15,658 nucleotides of DNA from NCBI GenBank assembly GCA_045635565.1, contig JAZTVX010000004.1:1-15658 (forward strand), in the 5' to 3' direction. Of the stretch, positions 1-6,719 are shown in pieces (within the stretch, counting starts at the first letter, position 1; each line of letters opens with the position of its first letter). The notes under the pieces are model-generated. The model did not search any database, was not told where the DNA came from, and was given only the letters and a program-made list of their open reading frames with translations. A program made the position numbers and the translations under genes. This DNA is from RGIG4140 sp045635565. GTDB lineage: Bacteria > Pseudomonadota > Alphaproteobacteria > CAAHEQ01 > UBA3637.

Positions 1-1
1 G

Positions 2-475
2 TTGTTGCAAAATGATGAAGATGTTTTAACAAGAGCCATTGAGGCCCATTTTAAATTGGTGACGATTCATCCGTTTGTTGATGGCAATGGCAGAACAGCA
101 CGCTTATTATTAAACGCCATTTTAATGGAAAATGGTTATGGGCCGATTATTATCCGCTCTATTGATAGAAAGCGTTATTTAACGGCTCTTGAAACATATC
201 AAACAAAAGGAAACAAAGAGCCTTATTATCGCTTTATGTTGCAGGCATTAAATCGTTCTTTAAAAATGATGATAGACTTGTTGGATGTTAACGCCAAAGA
301 ACCAAGCAAAGATATGATGACGATTGCAAAATTTGCTGCTTTGTGTAAAGTCCCATCTTCCAGTATTCGTTATTGGATGAAAGAAGGTAAATTAAAACCA
401 GCAGCCTTTACAGAATCAGGATATGCTTTGTTTGAAGAAGAACAAAAAGAAGATGTTTTGCTTTTGGTAAAGTAA
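2..475 (+). CDS. Fic family protein, C-terminal part, with MerR-like HTH tail (5' truncated by window)
   Basis: Fic enzymes transfer AMP or another phosphate-containing group to protein side chains. The signature HPFVDGNGRTAR is complete at visible residues 23-34, with the catalytic His and the phosphate-binding loop, so the enzyme is likely active if the missing N-terminus is intact. After the Fic fold, residues about 104-148 (MTIAKFAALCKVPSSSIRYW onward) read as a MerR-type winged helix-turn-helix, suggesting that the protein binds DNA or autoregulates. No inhibitory helix (S/TxxxE(G/N)) is visible, though it could lie upstream. The frame is open to the window edge, so the true start is outside. 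A strong terminator follows directly, so this is the last gene of its transcript. Confidence 0.9.
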   Translation: MLQNDEDVLTRAIEAHFKLVTIHPFVDGNGRTARLLLNAILMENGYGPIIIRSIDRKRYLTALETYQTKGNKEPYYRFMLQALNRSLKMMIDLLDVNAKEPSKDMMTIAKFAALCKVPSSSIRYWMKEGKLKPAAFTESGYALFEEEQKEDVLLLVK

Positions 476-477
476 TG

Positions 478-519
478 AAAAGACATTATCCAAATAGATT
501 GGATAGTGTCTTTTATTTA
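478..519 (+). terminator. Rho-independent terminator after the Fic gene
   Basis: Stem AAAAGACATTATCC-type (478-491) pairs with 501-514 around a 9-nt loop, with one G-T pair, and runs into a T-rich tail. It starts 3 nt after the Fic stop codon. It lies between convergent genes and the A/T flanks could let it serve both strands. Confidence 0.75.
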
Positions 520-541
520 TCGATAACAAAATGTGTATGAA

Positions 542-1363
542 TTACTTTGGGATAGTGTTTCTTTCTTGTATAGGTATGCTAACGGTAGGTAGTATCTGTC
601 GTTTATGACTGCGTTTAAATAGCTTATGGCAAATCTTTATGAATGGTTTCATCGCTTTTTTTAACCATGTCTGGATAAACGATTTTTTTATTTCTTTATT
701 ATCTTTTTTTATATGGCTTTTTTTAGTATTTGTATCTGCTTTATAAGGTAAATCAAATAAGTCATAGGATGTGATAATTCGTTTTGTATCCATAATCATC
801 ATAGTAGCAGAATCTAAGTGTAATTGCTTTGTGCAATAGATATAAACAGCTTTTAGATTTTTGATTGGGCTTATATCAAATTCATAAGCAGACATATTGT
901 TTTTTAAAAATATATCTTCTAATTCTTCTTGAGTATATGTTTTTGTATTAAGAAGTATATGAAAATGCCAAGTCTTTTTAAGTTCTGCAAAAGCAATAAA
1001 TGGCAAATGATGTTTATGCCAAGAACGTTTAAGTAATCTTTTTTCAAAAAAGTGCATAATCTTTTTAAATTCATCTTTTGCTTTTATAAAATTGTTTGTT
1101 TCTTTATTGGCAGCTAGTCTAATTGTAAGGAAGTAGTGTGGATTGTATAAGTCTACCCAATCTCTAATTGTTTGACGAATTTTTTCATTCTTTGTATGAT
1201 ATTTAGTTTGTTCTTGTTTTAATGTTTGTGTTAGTGTCTTAATTTTATTTAATTGTTTTTTATTATACATTTTTTTTCTTTCATTTATTTTAGGTATAAT
1301 TGGAGCATAGGATATAAATCCTTTTTTGTGTCTTATTACAAGTTTTTCTTTGTTCGTTTCCAT
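542..1363 (-). CDS. HUH-type endonuclease, rolling-circle Rep/relaxase-like
   Basis: Three motifs typical of HUH single-strand nickases occur in order: FLTIRL (residues 78-83, motif 1), HFH (133-135, the metal-binding HUH pair, preceded by E127), and YCTK (176-179, the Tyr nucleophile with its Lys). This arrangement matches single-tyrosine plasmid or phage replication initiators better than IS200-type transposases, which have different spacing. The C-terminal 60 residues are very basic, as expected for DNA binding. The first ATG (1363) has a weak ribosome site; ATG at residue 32 follows GAAAG and is an alternative, and both keep all motifs. No partner mobilisation or capsid genes are visible, so it may be the remnant of an integrated plasmid or filamentous phage. 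The family is inferred from motifs only. Confidence 0.65.
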   Translation of the reverse strand: METNKEKLVIRHKKGFISYAPIIPKINERKKMYNKKQLNKIKTLTQTLKQEQTKYHTKNEKIRQTIRDWVDLYNPHYFLTIRLAANKETNNFIKAKDEFKKIMHFFEKRLLKRSWHKHHLPFIAFAELKKTWHFHILLNTKTYTQEELEDIFLKNNMSAYEFDISPIKNLKAVYIYCTKQLHLDSATMMIMDTKRIITSYDLFDLPYKADTNTKKSHIKKDNKEIKKSFIQTWLKKAMKPFIKICHKLFKRSHKRQILPTVSIPIQERNTIPK

Positions 1364-1437
1364 GGAAAGTCCCGAAAATAAAAAACTAATCTATTTTTAT
1401 AGAACCGATTGTTGGTTGTTCTTTTGATAATTTTTTT

Positions 1438-1466
1438 TATATGTCGTGTTTAATTGATAATGTAAA
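1438..1466 (-). promoter_or_regulatory. Possible promoter of the HUH gene
   Basis: On the minus strand TTTACA (1466-1461) and CATATA (1443-1438) are 17 nt apart, giving a leader of about 70 nt before the ATG at 1363. The -10 box is poor. Confidence 0.3.
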
Positions 1467-1672
1467 ACCGTTTTTCTAACCTCATTCCTTTAAGGGAATA
1501 AAGTTATACACTGAAAAAAGGAACCCATTCTTTCTTGTCTATGCGTAAAGGCTTTAGTCGTTTTTTAGAAAATGGAGATATTTTTCTGATTTCTTGATTT
1601 TGCCGATACCCCAGATGGCAATAAGTGCCGAGGATGGATGTCTCCGCTCACCAGCTCCAGACCGGGTATGAG
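1467..1672. other. Intergenic stretch without a convincing gene
   Basis: About 200 bp with a near-palindrome ATTCCTTTAAGGGAAT (1486-1501) and a GC-richer island (1598-1670). Short frames such as MRKGFSRFLENGDIFLIS (from 1541, +) are open but have no ribosome site. They could be gene debris, and I cannot assign them. Confidence 0.4.
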
Positions 1673-1792
1673 CTATTTATATGCTAAATTATAAAAATCA
1701 TCATCTAAAATATGTTCAATTTTGTATTTCCATTTGAGTAGTTCTTCAGGATAATTTATCCGATAATCGCGTAGCACTTGGTACCAAAAATT

Positions 1793-1821
1793 AAAACCAC
1801 CCATATCGGGTGGTTTTTTTT
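1793..1821 (+). terminator. Hairpin/terminator of FWY element copy 1
   Basis: Ten-bp stem (1793-1802 with 1808-1817), loop ATATC, then eight T. It is a good plus-strand terminator and also the conserved hairpin of the repeat family. Confidence 0.65.
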
Positions 1822-1845
1822 GTTTGTTTTTAAGCACTTGTGCTT

Positions 1846-1895
1846 GTTCGATAACTGTTTGATTTTGGAGGATTCAATTTTCTCATTTATCGAAC
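1846..1895. repeat. Inverted arms GTTCGATAA / TTATCGAAC, 32-nt spacing (copy 1)
   Basis: TTCGATAA at 1847-1854 and TTATCGAA at 1887-1894 leave exactly 32 nt between them, as in the other two full copies, although the spacer sequence differs. Confidence 0.75.
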
Positions 1896-1961
1896 TCTTT
1901 TTTGTGATTTTATTGTAAAACAAGGTGTTATATTGGTTCAAGTTTAACGAGCCCCCAAAAG

Positions 1962-1975
1962 ATTTTCTAGAAAAT
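1962..1975. promoter_or_regulatory. 14-bp perfect palindrome upstream of the Nudix promoter
   Basis: ATTTTCTAGAAAAT is a perfect dyad ending 11 bp before the proposed -35 box of the Nudix gene. It could be an operator. In AT-rich DNA chance is also possible. Confidence 0.3.
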
Positions 1976-1986
1976 GAAATAAAATA

Positions 1987-2015
1987 TTGATTTTCTGAAA
2001 AAAATAGTGTACATT
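1987..2015 (+). promoter_or_regulatory. Possible sigma70 promoter of the Nudix gene
   Basis: TTGATT (1987-1992) and TACATT (2010-2015) with a 17-nt spacer. This would give a leader of about 110 nt. Confidence 0.4.
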
Positions 2016-2133
2016 GTGCATATGTAAATGCTTGTCAAGGTGGGTGCCCCAGTGTTAGATTAGCAACAAAGACACCTATTGATCCAAGGTGCCCGCTACA
2101 AAAGAAAACATATTTGAACGAAGGTAGTTAATA
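2016..2133 (+). other. GC-richer leader region of the Nudix gene
   Basis: A GC-richer stretch (2036-2100) lies between the promoter and the gene. Complementary segments AGGTG (2038-2042) and CACCT can pair around a GTGT/ACAC helix, so a structured leader is possible. An open frame MLVKVGAPVLD, stop, then QQRHLLIQGARYKRKHI also runs through it and may be gene debris. I recognise no known riboswitch. Confidence 0.3.
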
Positions 2134-2790
2134 ATGAATTTTAAAGAATTAATTGACGATCCGAAAGCGGATTTATCTGTTGCAATGATTGCTATGGTTG
2201 GGGATAAACTTTGTTTTGTTATTCAACCTGAAAAAAGATGGATTAAAAATGATTTTGGGCAAGTTATATTACCTTTTGGTGGGATTGGCGGTAAAGTGGA
2301 ACAGGGGGAAGGATTGCTTTCAGCACTTGCAAGAGAATGCAAGGAAGAAATCGGATGCGATTGTGAAATTGTTCCCAATAAAAAAACATCTATTCCGATT
2401 ATTACTAAAAATAGCATTATTTTTACCGAGATCAAAAATGCACCTTATGTTTTGCCGGAATTTATCTTTAAAAATCAGAAATCCGAACCTGATAGAAAAG
2501 ATTATACTTATGTTTTTGTTTACCGGTCAAATTTATTAAAGCCAGAAAATATGGTTCCTCGGGATAATCCTGCAATTATTATGATGGAACAAGACCTATT
2601 TTTGAAAGTTATGAGTAATCAAGTTACTTTAAAGGAGGCTAAGAAACAAGGTGCTGTTGTTGATACAGTCATAACATTACCGGAAGAAGGGGTTTTATGG
2701 CCGACTCCAACACCTAGAGGATATTATAACCTTTTGATGTATATGGAAAAGCATGGTTATAATAAATATTTTTTTCATCAGAAAAGATAG
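2134..2790 (+). CDS. Nudix hydrolase, 218 aa
   Basis: The Nudix box is complete: G53-x5-E59-x7-R67-E68-C69-x-E71-E72-x-G74, carrying the metal-binding glutamates needed to cleave a nucleoside diphosphate linked to another group. The protein is longer than a minimal MutT (about 130-150 aa), with an extension after residue 150 rich in short acidic and aromatic motifs. This hints at a substrate other than 8-oxo-dGTP, but the substrate cannot be read from sequence. The ATG follows GAAGGTAG (2120-2127) at a suitable distance. The stop at 2788-2790 is followed at once by a decayed peptidase fragment on the same strand. There is a GC-richer leader upstream. Confidence 0.85.
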   Translation: MNFKELIDDPKADLSVAMIAMVGDKLCFVIQPEKRWIKNDFGQVILPFGGIGGKVEQGEGLLSALARECKEEIGCDCEIVPNKKTSIPIITKNSIIFTEIKNAPYVLPEFIFKNQKSEPDRKDYTYVFVYRSNLLKPENMVPRDNPAIIMMEQDLFLKVMSNQVTLKEAKKQGAVVDTVITLPEEGVLWPTPTPRGYYNLLMYMEKHGYNKYFFHQKR

Positions 2791-3178
2791 TGGACTATTG
2801 GCATCAGGTGTGCGTTCCAATCAAGAAAAAGCTGTGCAGTATTATAAAAAACTTGAAAAAACAGCTTGTGATGGTTCTTTAACTGTTAATTTTTCAAAAG
2901 GAGAAATATCTGACAAGGATATATTAAAATTCTCTATTTTTATGCATTACAAATATCATAACTACTTTTTGAAGGAAAATCAATTGCTTTTAGATATAAA
3001 GAAGATAAAAAACATTCCAACAGAAATTTATCAAAATCGTTTAGATTTTTGTTGTCCGCCATATCAGGCTTTCGAATTATATCAATCTTTATCTAAAGCA
3101 AAATTTTTTCTGATCCCTGATAGAGGACATGGAAGTGATATGCTTTTTTATGAAATGTATAAAAATAACTTGTCGTAA
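2791..3178 (+). pseudogene. Proline iminopeptidase (alpha/beta hydrolase) C-terminal remnant
   Basis: The frame reads like the last 125 residues of proline iminopeptidase, which removes N-terminal proline from peptides. LLDIKKIKNIPTEIYQNRLD matches the family's LLRDIHKIxxIPxxIVxGRYD; CCPPYQAFELYQSL matches the following helix; IPDRGH carries the expected catalytic His and the RLD motif the catalytic Asp. The usual G-R-Y-D has become N-R-L-D, and the N-terminal two thirds, with the nucleophile Ser and oxyanion loop, are missing. It begins right after the Nudix stop without its own start; the ATG at 2753 lies inside the Nudix gene. It is a non-functional relic joined to the Nudix gene by rearrangement. 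Confidence 0.7.
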
Positions 3179-3203
3179 ATGGTGGTAATTCTTGAGGTAG
3201 ATA

Positions 3204-3382
3204 GTGAAAAAAAGTAATCTTTCTGAATTGTACAATATTATCTACAAAAATTCAAACAAAATATTATTCCATACATAAATCGTCATAAACTACATTGTTC
3301 CTATCAATTTGATGTATTGTTTCCGGGGTGTCGTGCTCATAATCTGCATACACAGGCTCATATAAAAGACAAAAATCACTAA
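3204..3382 (+). pseudogene. Short open frames, possible frameshifted small gene
   Basis: GTG at 3204 follows GAGGT and encodes MKKSNLSELYNIIYKNSNKI before a stop at 3276. A second frame (from about 3245 to TAA 3380-3382) reads KFKQNIIPYINRHKLHC and onward. Joined by one frameshift they could be one gene of about 55 codons. The end abuts the stop of the convergent gene at 3383. No family is recognised and evidence is weak. Confidence 0.25.
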
Positions 3383-3523
3383 CTAATTAAACTTTCTAAC
3401 ATAGAAACCATGAGGATTTTTAGTTGTTGGATAAAGGTATATGCCATGTCTGCACCAATTTAAAGCATCTGGATCTTTCGCAATTCTATCAAAAAAGACA
3501 TTCTTGTCGTATCTACTAATCAT
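3383..3523 (-). CDS. Small protein of 46 aa, unknown function
   Basis: An ATG (3523-3521) has an excellent ribosome site, GAGGAAG, 6 nt upstream, and opens 46 codons to TAG (3385-3383). The peptide begins MISRYDKNVFFDRIAKDPD and contains WCRHGIYLYP and NPHGFYVRKF. It has mixed charge, a lone Cys and a Tyr/Phe-rich C-terminal half, which look like a compact fold, not a membrane toxin. Upstream, tandem TATACT boxes (near 3575-3587) could be a -10. I do not recognise the family. It lies alone between two remnants, head-on to the frames at 3204-3382. Confidence 0.6.
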   Translation of the reverse strand: MISRYDKNVFFDRIAKDPDALNWCRHGIYLYPTTKNPHGFYVRKFN

Positions 3524-3683
3524 TGCTTACTTCCTCTAGTATTTTTATATCTTTTCTGCAATGAATAAAGCAAGTATAGTATAATTTTTTATAAAAGTAA
3601 AACCATTTTAAAACGCAAAAATTAAAAATTTGTATTGATTGATATTTGTTTTAACCTTTGTATGCATATAGGTAGAGGTTAAA

Positions 3684-3901
3684 ATGAACAATTGCACTGA
3701 ATAAGCATAGACTCTCATTGGCTCTCGCATGTAAAGGCTCTTGCAAAAAAACACTCCATTAACGATGTTGTATTTAATTTTGATGACTGGGATGTGCCGG
3801 TCGGGCTCCCAAGGTCCTCTAGATTGCAGGTAGGGCTCCCGAGATGGTGGCGGTGTGGATGGTCTAATTCAACTTCCGGCCCTAAGGGCAGGTTTAGATG
3901 A
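3684..3901 (+). pseudogene. Fragment of an unknown gene, frameshifted
   Basis: ATG at 3684 has AGAGG 5 nt upstream but stops after MNNCTE. In another frame, 3701-3901, a protein-like stretch follows (SHWLSHVKALAKKHSIND, then VVFNFDDWDVPVG) and decays into GC-rich sequence with two near-copies of GGGCTCCC (3807-3842). A possible promoter, TTGATA-N16-TATGCA, lies just upstream. It looks like the 5' end of a gene broken by frameshift and fused to unrelated sequence. No family is recognised. Confidence 0.3.
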
Positions 3902-3981
3902 CTTATTCAAGTTGTGATTGAAAGGAAAGGCTTTCAATTAAACGATACAACTCATCAATTTCTTTGAAATTATTGGCTCGG
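3879..3981. repeat. 103-bp direct repeat, copy A
   Basis: About 90% identical to 7965-8067, same orientation and length. It opens with a palindrome GCCCTAAGGGC and covers the tail of FWY element copy 2, encoding on the minus strand KEID(E/N)LYRLIESLSFQ. Confidence 0.85.
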
Positions 3982-4010
3982 TATTCGCTAAGCACGCTGT
4001 ACCAAAACAT

Positions 4011-4039
4011 ACAACTCCCACTTCGGGAGTTGTTTTTTT
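4011..4039 (+). terminator. Hairpin/terminator of FWY element copy 2
   Basis: Stem 4011-4019 with 4025-4033, loop ACTTC, T-run. Compared with copies 1 and 3, three base pairs have changed on both sides (A-T to T-A, C-G to A-T, A-T to C-G), so the fold itself is conserved. Confidence 0.7.
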
Positions 4040-4063
4040 ATTATTTTCCAAGCGTTTATGTGA

Positions 4064-4113
4064 GTTCGATAATCACTCCTTTTAAAAGTTGCCGTTTCCG
4101 TAATTTATCGAAC
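4064..4113. repeat. Inverted arms, 32-nt spacing (copy 2)
   Basis: TTCGATAA (4065-4072) and TTATCGAA (4105-4112) are 32 nt apart; arms extend to AGTTCGATAA/TTATCGAACT. Confidence 0.75.
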
Positions 4114-4207
4114 TATTAGGATGATATTTTGATATAAAACAATCACTTGTGCTGAGTGAAAGTTCGGTTGGCATCCTATGATTAAAGTGAGAAATATATA
4201 AAAAATA

Positions 4208-4236
4208 TTGAAATTAAAAAAAATACATGCTATTCT
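4208..4236 (+). promoter_or_regulatory. Promoter of the nuclease-helicase gene
   Basis: TTGAAA (4208-4213), 17-nt spacer, TATTCT (4231-4236). Transcription would start near 4243, about 40 nt before the ATG. Confidence 0.55.
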
Positions 4237-4284
4237 TTCTTAAAATCAAAGGCAAATTGTTTTAAATTTCGAAAGGAATTGTCC

Positions 4285-6414
4285 ATGAATAGATGTTTGT
4301 ACTATAGCAACTTTTCTACTTTTTTGGATATGTCTGTTGAGACGGTATTAGGCAAACTTGGCGAAGCTTACCATGGTACGACACTTACCACTACACGGGA
4401 AGCTTGGAAAACAGAAATATTTATAATAAAGAATATTCTTAAAAATATTGATGATGAAAATGGACAGATTATTTTTGAATATGATATTCCTCGTCTTGGC
4501 AAACGTATCGATGTTGTATTATTAACAAAAGGGATTGTATTTTGTTTAGAATTCAAGGTTGGTGAATCTGAAATATTAGAAGTTAATATAGATCAGGTAT
4601 TAGATTATGCTCTTGATTTAAAAAATTTTCATAAATATAGTAAAGATAAATTGATAGTTCCAATATTGATTGCAACTAATTACCAATACTCATCATCAGA
4701 AATAAAAATGTCTGTATATGATGACCGTGTCGCAAATCCTCTTGTTACTGGTAAATATAATTTATTACAATTGATTAATGATGTTATTCAAAAATATCCA
4801 AATGAATCAACTGTTGATAGCAATTGGATTATTAGCCCTTATGCTCCAACACCTACGATAATTGAAGCAGCAAGAACTCTTTATGAAAACCATTCTGTTG
4901 AAAATATTACACGTCACGAAGCTGATAAAGTTACCACTGATCAAACCATTTCATATATTATGAGTGTTATTGAAAAAAGTAAATTAAATCAGGAAAAGAG
5001 TATATGTTTCGTCACAGGTGTTCCTGGTGCAGGGAAGACATTAGTCGGATTAGATGTTGCAATTAAACAAACTTATCATAATGGAGATAAACCTAATAAA
5101 GAGGATGGGGCTGTTTATTTGTCAGGAAATGGACCATTAGTTGCAGTATTGACTGAAGCATTGGCACAAGACAATTTTATGAAATGTCGTTCAAAAGGAG
5201 AAAAAAAGAAATTATCAGATTCTCGTAGAGAAGTTTCTAAATCAATCCAAATGATACATCGATATAGAGATAATATGCTGGCTAAGATTGTTAATCCGGT
5301 CCAAAACGGCAAATTGGAAATTGATCCAAAAAAGGCTGTTGAAAATGAAGAATCTGGGTTTGGTGAAGTTGAGCATATTGCCATTTTTGATGAGGCACAA
5401 CGTTCTTGGACACATAAAAGACTAGCCGATTATCTTAAAAGAGGTGGAACGTATGGAAACAAACTGAAAGTTCCAAATTTTCCAATGTCTGAGGCTTCTT
5501 TTCTTATCTGGTCACTTGATCAAAGAAAAGATTGGGCAACAATAGTGTGTCTTGTTGGGGGTGGTCAAGAAATAAATACGGGAGAAGCCGGTATTTCAGA
5601 ATGGATTAAAGCTCTCAAAGAAAATTTTCCTTTATGGAAGATATATATATCTCCTAAATTAACCGATGATGAATATGCAGAAGGAAAAGTAAATGAACTT
5701 TTAAAAGACAATTTAAATGTTAAATACGAGGAAAAACTACATTTGGGAGTGTCTTTAAGATCTTTTAGAGCTGAAAAACTATCTGCATTCGTTCATGCAT
5801 TGTTGTCTTGTAATAGCAATGCTTCAGCTCTTTTTGACGACATAAAATCTAGATATCCGATAGTTATTACTCGTGATATGGAAAAAGCCAAAAGATGGGT
5901 ACATAAAAAAGCAAGAGGAAATGAACGTACAGGCGTTTTGGTCTCTAAAGAGGCGGCTAGATTTAAACCACTTGGAATTCATATTTTGCCTCCAGGAGAT
6001 GAAAATGCTGTTCATTGGTTCTTAGAGGATAAAGTTGACACCAGATCTTCAAATTATTTAGAAGACGCAGCTACAGAAATTCAGGTTCAAGGATTAGAAT
6101 TGGACTATTCATGCGTTTTATGGGATGCAGATATGCGATACGAAAATGGTAAATGGAATTTTTATCGTTTTAATGGTAAAACCAAATGGAATAAACAGAC
6201 TGGAAAAACAGAAAACAATAAAGAACTTCAAAAGTATATGTTAAATGCATATCGAGTATTGCTTACACGCGCTAGATTAGGAATGGTAATTTGTGTCCCT
6301 CAAGGTAATTTAAATAAAACTGCTAGTGGGTTTTGGGAAGATAGTACTCGCTTACCAGAGTTTTATGATAATACGTTTAATTATTTAAAAGGCCTGGGTA
6401 TCCCAGAAATATGA
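4285..6414 (+). CDS. PD-(D/E)xK nuclease fused to SF1 helicase (DUF2075/Schlafen-like), putative defence protein
   Basis: This 709-residue protein has two parts. Residues about 60-95 carry D76 and E89-x-K91 in a strand-turn-strand context, the layout of a PD-(D/E)xK nuclease. From residue 240 an SF1 helicase core follows: Walker A GVPGAGKT (245-252), Walker B IFDEAQR with D369/E370, a QGLELDYS motif in the second RecA fold and YRVLLTRAR near residue 655 (motif VI). This architecture belongs to the DUF2075 group, related to the helicase part of Schlafen proteins, and such nuclease-helicases often occur in anti-phage islands. The start is ATG 4285, with GAAAGGA 7 nt upstream; a TTG 6 nt earlier is too close to it. 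It has its own promoter and stands alone as a single-gene unit bounded by two FWY elements. The defence role is inference. Confidence 0.8.
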   Translation: MNRCLYYSNFSTFLDMSVETVLGKLGEAYHGTTLTTTREAWKTEIFIIKNILKNIDDENGQIIFEYDIPRLGKRIDVVLLTKGIVFCLEFKVGESEILEVNIDQVLDYALDLKNFHKYSKDKLIVPILIATNYQYSSSEIKMSVYDDRVANPLVTGKYNLLQLINDVIQKYPNESTVDSNWIISPYAPTPTIIEAARTLYENHSVENITRHEADKVTTDQTISYIMSVIEKSKLNQEKSICFVTGVPGAGKTLVGLDVAIKQTYHNGDKPNKEDGAVYLSGNGPLVAVLTEALAQDNFMKCRSKGEKKKLSDSRREVSKSIQMIHRYRDNMLAKIVNPVQNGKLEIDPKKAVENEESGFGEVEHIAIFDEAQRSWTHKRLADYLKRGGTYGNKLKVPNFPMSEASFLIWSLDQRKDWATIVCLVGGGQEINTGEAGISEWIKALKENFPLWKIYISPKLTDDEYAEGKVNELLKDNLNVKYEEKLHLGVSLRSFRAEKLSAFVHALLSCNSNASALFDDIKSRYPIVITRDMEKAKRWVHKKARGNERTGVLVSKEAARFKPLGIHILPPGDENAVHWFLEDKVDTRSSNYLEDAATEIQVQGLELDYSCVLWDADMRYENGKWNFYRFNGKTKWNKQTGKTENNKELQKYMLNAYRVLLTRARLGMVICVPQGNLNKTASGFWEDSTRLPEFYDNTFNYLKGLGIPEI

Positions 6415-6474
6415 TAATGTATGGAAAAAGCTTATAGTGCTATAACATACCCGTGTTCATAGATATCCATAAAT

Positions 6475-6500
6475 AACTTTTTTCCTCTAGAAAAAAAGTT
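6475..6500. terminator. A/T hairpin after the helicase gene
   Basis: AACTTTTTT (6475-6483) pairs with AAAAAAGTT (6492-6500). It is weak alone; the stronger stop for the helicase transcript is the hairpin at 6619-6645. Confidence 0.35.
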
Positions 6501-6618
6501 ACATCGGGACGTCGATTTCCTGATTTAAAATTTTAAGAGTTTCACCTGAAGTGCCAACCTTTTGAATTCAGCTAAGTTATCAGCTCGGTATTCGCTAAGC
6601 ACGATGTACCAAAAATTT

Positions 6619-6645
6619 AAACCACCCACATCGGGTGGTTTTTTT
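6619..6645 (+). terminator. Hairpin/terminator of FWY element copy 3
   Basis: Nine-bp stem (6619-6627 with 6633-6641), loop ACATC, seven T. It is well placed to end the helicase transcript. Confidence 0.7.
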
Positions 6646-6669
6646 GTTTGTTTCCAAGCGCTTATACTA

Positions 6670-6719
6670 GTTCGATAATAGTTCGATTTTGTAAAGCGAT
6701 ATTTTAATGTTTATCGAAC
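6670..6719. repeat. Inverted arms, 32-nt spacing (copy 3)
   Basis: TTCGATAA (6671-6678) and TTATCGAA (6711-6718), 32 nt apart; the matched arms reach 11 bp (TAGTTCGATAA). An extra GTTCGA half-arm lies inside at 6681-6686. Confidence 0.75.

Larger units (their letters stand above)
1673..1895 (-). repeat. FWY element, copy 1 (full)
   Basis: Reading on the minus strand: inverted arms, a peptide stretch like KSNxYRTSxSA, a GC hairpin, then FWYQVLRDYRINY followed by a private tail ending at TAG (1675-1673). The FWY part differs from the other copies mainly at third codon positions (TAT/TAC, CGG/CGA, CTA/CTT), a sign of past or present coding. From the in-frame ATG inside the hairpin (1804) a 43-aa peptide can be read. 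That ATG has no clear ribosome site. One extra A upstream of the hairpin and an in-frame TAA break the longer frame, so this copy is degraded as a long gene. Confidence 0.7.
3903..4113 (-). repeat. FWY element, copy 2 (full)
   Basis: Minus strand order is the same as copy 1: arms, K-x-S-x-YRT-xxx-AWK stretch, hairpin, MFWYSVLSEYRANNFKEIDE and onward, stop TAA (3905-3903). An ATG inside the 3' side of the hairpin (4010) would give 35 aa. Upstream in the FWY frame are two TAA codons, so the long frame is closed. It separates the debris at 3.7-3.9 kb from the helicase gene, and its hairpin would stop plus-strand transcripts. Confidence 0.7.
6525..6719 (-). repeat. FWY element, copy 3 (full), joined in frame to the MFS gene
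   Basis: The right-hand arm overlaps the last codons and stop of the MFS gene (GTT CGA TAA). After that stop the same frame stays open for 61 codons through the KSNYYRTSISAWKQTKKPPD stretch, the hairpin, and FWYIVLSEYRADNLAEFKRL to TAA (6527-6525). This is the least damaged copy: the long frame has no internal stop and no start codon, so it could only be made as a fusion or by readthrough. Confidence 0.75.

Noticed and set aside
1560..1672. Structured RNA in the GC-rich island
   Set aside because: No consistent helix set could be drawn and no known RNA family was recognised.
1756..1941. 61-aa minus-strand frame
   Set aside because: It overlaps FWY copy 1 in a frame not conserved in the other copies.
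3971..4006. tRNA-like 3' end (GCTGTACCA) recurring in the repeats
   Set aside because: No cloverleaf or acceptor partner exists; the conservation is explained by the minus-strand FWY codons.
5115..5384. 89-aa minus-strand frame within the helicase, and similar frames at 4368-4556 and 5824-6015
   Set aside because: Shadows of the helicase reading frame.
6540..6570. Second T-box (AAGGTTGGCAC on the minus strand)
   Set aside because: It lacks ACC-RCG and the closing CGTCC helix and lies in FWY coding sequence (KRLALQ).
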